Origin: Sporobolomyces roseus
Taxonomy: Eukaryota > Basidiomycota > Microbotryomycetes > Sporidiobolales > Sporidiobolaceae
Length of the DNA stretch: 64,000 nt
Assembly (NCBI GenBank): GCA_016617785.1
Contig: JADILM010000011.1
Coordinates: forward strand, 248,001 to 312,000
Reading direction: 5' to 3'
Each line of letters begins with the position of its first letter. Position 1 is the first letter of the stretch. The position numbers and the translations under genes are program-made. The notes under the pieces were generated by a model. The model was not told the DNA's origin, searched no databases, and worked only from the letters and a program-made list of their open reading frames with translations. Shown piece after piece: positions 58,924 through 64,000 of this stretch.

Positions 58924-59292
58924 ATAAGAGTTTTAAGATTTGGAGCGGTATTTTTTGGCAATATAGCTTGAGAGTTGTCAGAGTCTTCTTCTCGAGAGGC
59001 CATTACATCCTGCAAGAGAGTAAAGAGAGACTATGCTGATACGACAAGCTGTCGAAGGCTGAGCTTGCTCGATCACGCCTGATTCGTTCAAGGGAAGAAA
59101 AAGTTTCGTCGGTTTTGCCGTTTCGCAATTGTCACCCTGCTCTCCGACTCAAGTATCGCTCGAGGTTATGTGCGCAGATGGGTGGTATCCTCTACTGAAA
59201 CTCTCCACATGTTCTCCACATGTAACGCTGCAAACATGGCACAGAACTAAATTTTCTCGATTTCCTCTCTTTTCAAGCTTTGCCCCTTCTCT
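58924..59292. other. Intergenic, convergent SEC2 / CsbD-like 3' region
   Basis: 369 bp between convergent stops with no supported gene. A direct repeat TCTCCACATG occurs twice at about 59202-59222. Confidence 0.5.
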
Positions 59293-59939
59293 CTAACCTT
59301 GAGTCCACTCTGCCTTCTCCGCCTTGATGTTCCCTTGAGTCTGTTTCTGTTCATCTCCCGTGACCATTCCTACCGCACTCTCTACTTTCCCAGCCAACCT
59401 CTCTTTACTGGGAATCGGAAGTTGCCCATCTGCGATCGACGATTTGAATTCTCCCTTTTCAGCTCTCAGGTTCCCCTCAGTTTGTTGTTCTTGATCTCCC
59501 GTGATCATTCCGTATGCACTATATTTCTCCTCAAAAAACCAATCTCAAATCAGTTACTGTAGTTGTCTTTCGCACGACACTCGAGAAATCTACTATTTCC
59601 AGTTCTCGTTCTCTCGCTCTACCTCTAGGTAGTAGAGTGATTGAATAACGTACGATTGAGCTTTACCCGTCACTCTATCAGCCATCGCTTCACCTTTAGC
59701 TCTCGCCCTCGCTTCTTCACTTTCCCTCTCGGCTTCTTTAACCATTTCCTCCCCCTGTTCCTTCCAAGTAGGATCACTAGAAACTGCTCCTACTGCCTAA
59801 TCGTAGTCATTGAGTCAGCTTTCTCTCCTCGGAAGGGAGTGGGGAGAAGGGAAGAAGAAGGGAAGAGGGGTACTTGATAGACTTGACCTTGAACTGATTT
59901 CAAGGTAGAGGAGAGTTGAGTGGGCTGCTCTGAGGACAT
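59293..59939 (-). CDS. CsbD-like stress-response protein
   Basis: Small soluble protein from three exons. The N-terminus is MSSEQPTQLSSTLKSVQGQV. The middle exon encodes an Ala/Glu-rich helix (AERESEEARARAKGEAMADR, VTGKAQS). The last exon holds two CsbD-type units, AYGMITGDQEQQTEGNLRAE and AVGMVTGDEQKQTQGNIKAE, separated by a spacer, ending KAEWTQG. CsbD proteins are general-stress proteins in bacteria and are also widespread in fungi, with unknown molecular role. The donor is GTACGT just after KAQS; the acceptor precedes the AYGMI unit. Start at 59939. Confidence 0.8.
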
Positions 59940-60458
59940 TGCTCAAAGTTGGGAAGTGAATGGGAGAAAGGGAGAGAGAGGAAGGAAAAGATGACAAACC
60001 GGGTTGACCTCTCACCAACAACGCTACAGCTTTGATTTGACTCCCGACGGATACTAGAGGAGTGAGAAAGATATCAAAGGAGATCACGAGCTAGATAAAG
60101 AGTTCACGAAGTTAGGGGAAAGAAGGAATCAAGAGTTCATCAGAGAATAGGTAAATCTCGATCAACATCACTTGGAAGGCTACTGTGTTGAGGTCAGAAC
60201 CGAGGTTGAAGGACTATGAGGATTGTGTGTGCGCTCGAAGTGATTACAGAATGAAATGGACGAGTGAGAGGGACGTTTTGTTGAGTCGAGAATCTTGTTT
60301 CTTTGAGGGAGCAGGAAAGACCGAACGAGGTCCTGAGATAGCTGGATGAGGTAGAAGGGGAATAAGGCCCATCAGACTGATTGAATGAGCACCAGATGTT
60401 GACCCTTTGACCCGCTTCGCAAAAAACAGATCCTCTCATCTCTTCCCCTTCTCTCACC
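59940..60458. promoter_or_regulatory. Divergent promoter region CsbD-like / GAA1
   Basis: 519 bp between divergent start codons. No named motif was found; the GAA1-proximal end is CT-rich. An overlapping minus-strand ORF at 60194-60556 has no recognisable similarity. Confidence 0.45.
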
Positions 60459-62824
60459 ATGGCTTCGCGCCTGAAAGCTCTCTTCACCCGACCCTCGACT
60501 CCGCTCACTCCAGAAGAATCCGTCCGCAAAACTCTGATCAGACGCAACAAGATCACTTCGAAACTCCTAACTTTCGCACCTCACCTCCGATCCCTCCTCC
60601 TCGTCGTTGGTCTCATCTACACTCTAGCACTACCGCACAAAGATCTAGGGAGGAGACATTATATCAGTGAGAATGCATTACAACCTGCTCAAGTAAGCCT
60701 CTGTTCTCGAGGGGATTTCACAACAGGAGGGACAGCTGATAACAGATTTGGGTGAGGAGGAAATCAGGTTAATACATATTGGAGTTGGGCAGATGTACAT
60801 ATCGCAGATTTATTCGCTGTGGACGTCGAAAGATGGAGTACTCAAGGAGTTTCAGTTGAAAAGTGAGTCGTTTTTGTTCGATTCTCGCTTTTTACTCCAC
60901 TTCTCCGAATCTTACTGTTACCCCCTCCTTCACTCAGACGGACTAGATCTATACAATCAGCATTCGAGAAGTTAGGTTACACTACCGCTCGACAACGGTA
61001 TACTTTCTCACTCTCTTCAAACTCCGTTAGTCCCTTTTTTTATTTAGAACCTCTTCGGAAAGCTCTCTCGGTTGACCCCATTCCGGCTATAATAGAGTGT
61101 TTCGGGAATCAACACGTACGCGATTTTAGCCGCTCCAAAGACGGACGGTGCGGAAGCTTTAGTACTCGGTGCGAGTTGGTTGAGTCGTGCGAGGGACGAA
61201 GCGGGTGAGAGGAGGATCAACGAGAGAGGAGTTGCGACTGTGTTGGCTCTCGCTAATTACTTCAAGAGTGCGTCTTATCCTTCACTCTTCATCGTTAGAA
61301 CGAAGCTGATCAAGGTGGTGGTAATGTACAGAGTACTCGATGTGGTCGAAAGATATCATCTTTTTGATTTCGGATGGACATTCGGAAGGTTCTCAGGCTT
61401 GGTTGGACGCTTATCATGGATATGGACAATCTAGTACGTCTCCTAAGTCTCATCAGACGGCATCGAAGAGCTGATCTGAAGCTTTCTGTAATGCGTAGAT
61501 CTCGAAGCGGAAAAGTTGAGTTTGACGACTGGACCGATTTGGGCCGCACTCAATCTGGATTACCCTCATCATTCGTTCGGTCAGATGGGGATCTACTACG
61601 GTTAGCTCTCTGGTCTCTTGCATTTCGAATAGACGACTGACGATTCTCTAATCTCTCGACCAGAGGGCGCAAACGGACATCTACCAAATCTCGACTTTAT
61701 CAATTCCGCCTCTCGGATTCTCCGTCATGTCGGTATTCCCACCCTCCTACGTTCCTCAAACCCCTCAGACCCTCCTTCGTGGTTCTCCTACATCCCTTTC
61801 GCCTCTTCTACTCCTCAAATCGCACAGTATCTGCATGCAGCAAAGAACTTGTTTGGACAATTGGCGATTGGTGCGGATGGGAGGATACAGGGTCCCGAGG
61901 GGTGTTATGGGAAATATAGGATTGATGCGATTACTTGGTTTGCGATTCCTGCTGAAGGTCCTCATGGATTTCATTCTATCGGACAGTAAATAGCTCTTTA
62001 CCTCCATAGAACGTCATCTGAGAGCTCGAGCTGACTTTGACCTCGACTGTAGAGCTACGGAATCCACTTTCAGATCCCTCAACAACCTCCTCGAACGATT
62101 CCATCAATCCTTCTTCCTCTACATCATGACCTCGATCGATTCATTCATCGCCGTCGGGAATTACTTGGCCGCACCGATCCTCATAGGAGCAGGCCTCACG
62201 ATCTCAGGGTTGATGACTTGGTCGGAAGCTGGCAAAAAGACGAAACGAGATCGACCTATTCTCAAACTTCTCACTGTTCTAGGATTCTCAATCCTCGCTG
62301 GAGCATCCGAGCTGTATCTCATCCTCAGAATCGATCCTGTATTCGACTCGACAACTATTCAAAGTTGGCTCGAATTTTACCTCTCCTCCCTCATCCTCCT
62401 TCTCCACCTCACCGTTCCCCTCGTCCTCTCAGCAATCCTTCCCGCTCGTAACGAATCCCTCCTCCTCTCTCAAACTCTCCAATCCTCCTACCTCCTGCTC
62501 TCGGGTCTCCTGATCTCAATCACCGCAACTCTCAATTTCGGACTCTCAGTACTCCTCTCCCTCTCCCTCTCCTCTTCCCTCCTCTTCGCCACTCGCTACC
62601 CACTGCGCTCAATCACACGTAGAAGATCTCAACAACTGTTGTTGGCTTGCTTCACGCCAGGAGGGATTTGGGGGTTGTGGAGAGTCGTAGCGAAGGATAA
62701 GGCGGAGGCATGGTTGAGAGTTTTGATTGGGGATTGGAAAGTTGGTGGAGGATGGAGCTTGCCGATTGCGATGGTACTCGTCACGCCGTTGCAATTGCTG
62801 CTTGCGACGAGTGTCGTGCTGTGA
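60459..62824 (+). CDS. GAA1: GPI transamidase subunit GAA1
   Basis: ER-membrane subunit of the complex that attaches GPI anchors to proteins. The start MASRLKALFTRPSTPLTPEE is followed by the first membrane helix (LLLVVGLIYTLALPHK) and the luminal M28-peptidase-like domain over several exons (RHYISENALQPAQVNTYWSW, LGYTTARQRYTFSL, LGASWLSRARDEAGERRINE, IIFLISDGHSEGSQAWLDAY, YYEGANGHLPNLDFINSASR, IQGPEGCYGKYRIDAITWFA). The last exon has a series of membrane helices (LAAPILIGAGLTISGLM, LSSLILLLHLTVPLVL, LPIAMVLVTPLQLLLAT) and ends TSVVL. Catalytic metal ligands of true M28 enzymes are not expected in this family. Confidence 0.9.
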
Positions 62825-63192
62825 TTCGAGGGAGAGGGGAGGGCATCAGAAAAGGCTTGAATTGCTTGTTGTATCATATTGCAAGCCTCTTCATTCTCGT
62901 CAATAGATCACTGTGAGCTGATCATACTCTTCGTTCGCAGATAGATCGCTCTCTGCAACGAAACTCGATTCAGATTTCGAACCCACTCTTACCGTTCCGA
63001 TTCCTGCGGGATTGCACTGATCGCACAAAGGGACCGCTACGTCATCCTGTCGCAACTCCGGACGGTCACGGGAATAGAAATTCCGATTTCCGGGTCTCAG
63101 CGATTTCGGGTTTAGACAAACGAGGAAAACTTCACTCCTGTGGCTCGTCTCCTCTTCTTCCCTCTCTATTCGACATCAGATCGCACACGATC
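62825..63192. other. Intergenic GAA1 to last gene
   Basis: 368 bp with no supported gene; it serves as 3' end of GAA1 and promoter of the next gene. A CT-rich leader precedes 63193. Confidence 0.5.
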
Positions 63193-64000
63193 ATGTCTTC
63201 CACTCAAGTAGTCAGCTACTACCCAACTGTACAAGAGGTCGCAGAGAAACTTCCCCTCGTCCAGACTCGTCTCGAGAAAATCGGTCTCCCTTTGTTGTCA
63301 TTGACTGGACAACTCGCTGTATACCTACATGCTTTCTCTGGCATTGACCAGCCACCTGTTGAGGTCGAAGATATCCTCTGCGAAGTTTCGTTAACTAGGA
63401 GGGTTTTCGTGAGTGCTGATCTTCACAATTCTCACTTGCGAATCTTTCACTCATGCTTCTGCTTGCTCAGGCAATCTTATACTCAGGGGACGAGGCGCTC
63501 CTCCATCGGAAAGATGCTGACATCAGGAAGCTCGAAAAGGAACTACTCGAGTACGTCCTCCCTCGCTGTTCCCTTTCCTCCCCTGCGATTCTCAGCGAGC
63601 GGTGTTGACCTATCTAGTTCGCTATATTCAGCAAGTATAAAGTGGTACTTCACGTAGCGCAAGACCAGACACCTCTCGGGACCTGCACGCTATATCGCGA
63701 TTCGAAGCGATACCAGGTTGTGGAAGGAATTCACCTCCTCGTGGACCTGATTAGAACCTACCACATCTCCCTCACTGGTTGGAATGACAGCACCGCGAAG
63801 CCTGTCCGACAAAGAACATCGATCGTCTTCATCCTCATGCTCTACTGCACTCACGAGCTCATTCTGTTCGGCCGTCGTTCGCTTCAACACGGGTTCACAA
63901 CGGGCGAGCCCTTCGACAACCCTCGACACGTATCGCTCGACCACGATTTACAGCTTCACCTCGACGCCAGGGTTCAATCAGCTGAAAGAGCTCTCCACTG
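63193..64000 (+). CDS. Unknown protein, 3'-truncated by the window edge
   Basis: Not recognised. Exon 1 (63193-63408) encodes MSSTQVVSYYPTVQEVAEKL and a Leu-rich stretch. Exon 2 (63471-63550) encodes ILYSGDEALLHRKDADIRKL and EKELL. Exon 3 is best read from 63632 (AG at 63630-63631), giving KYKVVLHVAQDQTPLGTCTL and an open frame without stop to the end of the window. An alternative acceptor before 63617 would stop at 63659 and give a short protein of about 113 residues. The open frame of over 360 bases favours the first model. Visible composition: charged, helical start and no obvious signal peptide. Confidence 0.5.

Overview
The window is nuclear DNA from an intron-rich basidiomycete fungus. 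Almost every gene is split by many short GT-AG introns (mostly about 50-100 bp) with CTRAY-like branch points, intergenic gaps are short, and the proteins are typical fungal orthologues. The gene set points to the mating-type (pheromone/receptor, P/R) region of a red yeast of the Sporidiobolales / Microbotryomycetes (Sporobolomyces / Sporidiobolus / Rhodotorula group). It holds a STE3-type receptor, three copies of a rhodotorucine-like multi-repeat pheromone precursor and a STE20-type PAK kinase, among COQ8/ABC1, KAP95, LSM7, RPL20, mitochondrial uL6, RPC40, Lon and a Pcl-like cyclin. The genus-level assignment rests on family knowledge, not on a search.

Layout, 1-24 kb (MAT core): the 3' part of COQ8 (+); pheromone copy A (-); STE20 (+); pheromone copy B (+); KAP95 (-); LSM7 (+); WBP1 (+); EMC1 (-); mitochondrial RSM19 (-); RPL20 (+); STE3 receptor (+); mitochondrial uL6 (-); RPC40 (+); pheromone copy C (+). 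The three pheromone segments are almost identical over 1.34-1.41 kb, coding and non-coding alike. A and B form inverted repeats on either side of STE20. Segment edges carry pieces of neighbouring genes: 35 bp of the STE20 start lies beside RPC40 at copy C, and the last two KAP95 codons lie at the A and B edges. The duplication history can therefore be partly read. Each pheromone promoter has five same-orientation ACAAAG motifs, one being exactly the Ustilago pheromone response element ACAAAGGGA. An ACAAAGGG site also lies just upstream of STE3.

24-40 kb: MIC26-like (-), ASF1 (+), a Lon protease ending in the peroxisomal signal SRL (-), malate dehydrogenase ending in PKL (+), mitochondrial MutS MSH1 (+), a fumarylacetoacetate-hydrolase-family enzyme (+) and GAPDH (+). 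The GAPDH start codon is split by an intron and one exon is only 8 nt.

40-64 kb: Pcl/Pho80-type cyclin (-), glycerol-3-phosphate acyltransferase (-), a large conserved but unnamed Cys-rich protein (-), Munc13/Ync13 MUN-C2 protein (-), SEC2-type Rab GEF (+), CsbD-like protein (-), GAA1 GPI-transamidase subunit (+) and a 3'-truncated unknown gene (+).

How they work together: pheromone, receptor and PAK kinase form the signal-emission and signal-reception module of mating, probably under a shared HMG-box regulator. Most of the rest is housekeeping, with many mitochondrial and peroxisomal functions. No homeodomain (HD) mating genes, tRNA, rRNA, transposons or CRISPR were seen. Exon boundaries were set by eye from splice signals and protein-family continuity; CDS coordinates span start to stop including introns.
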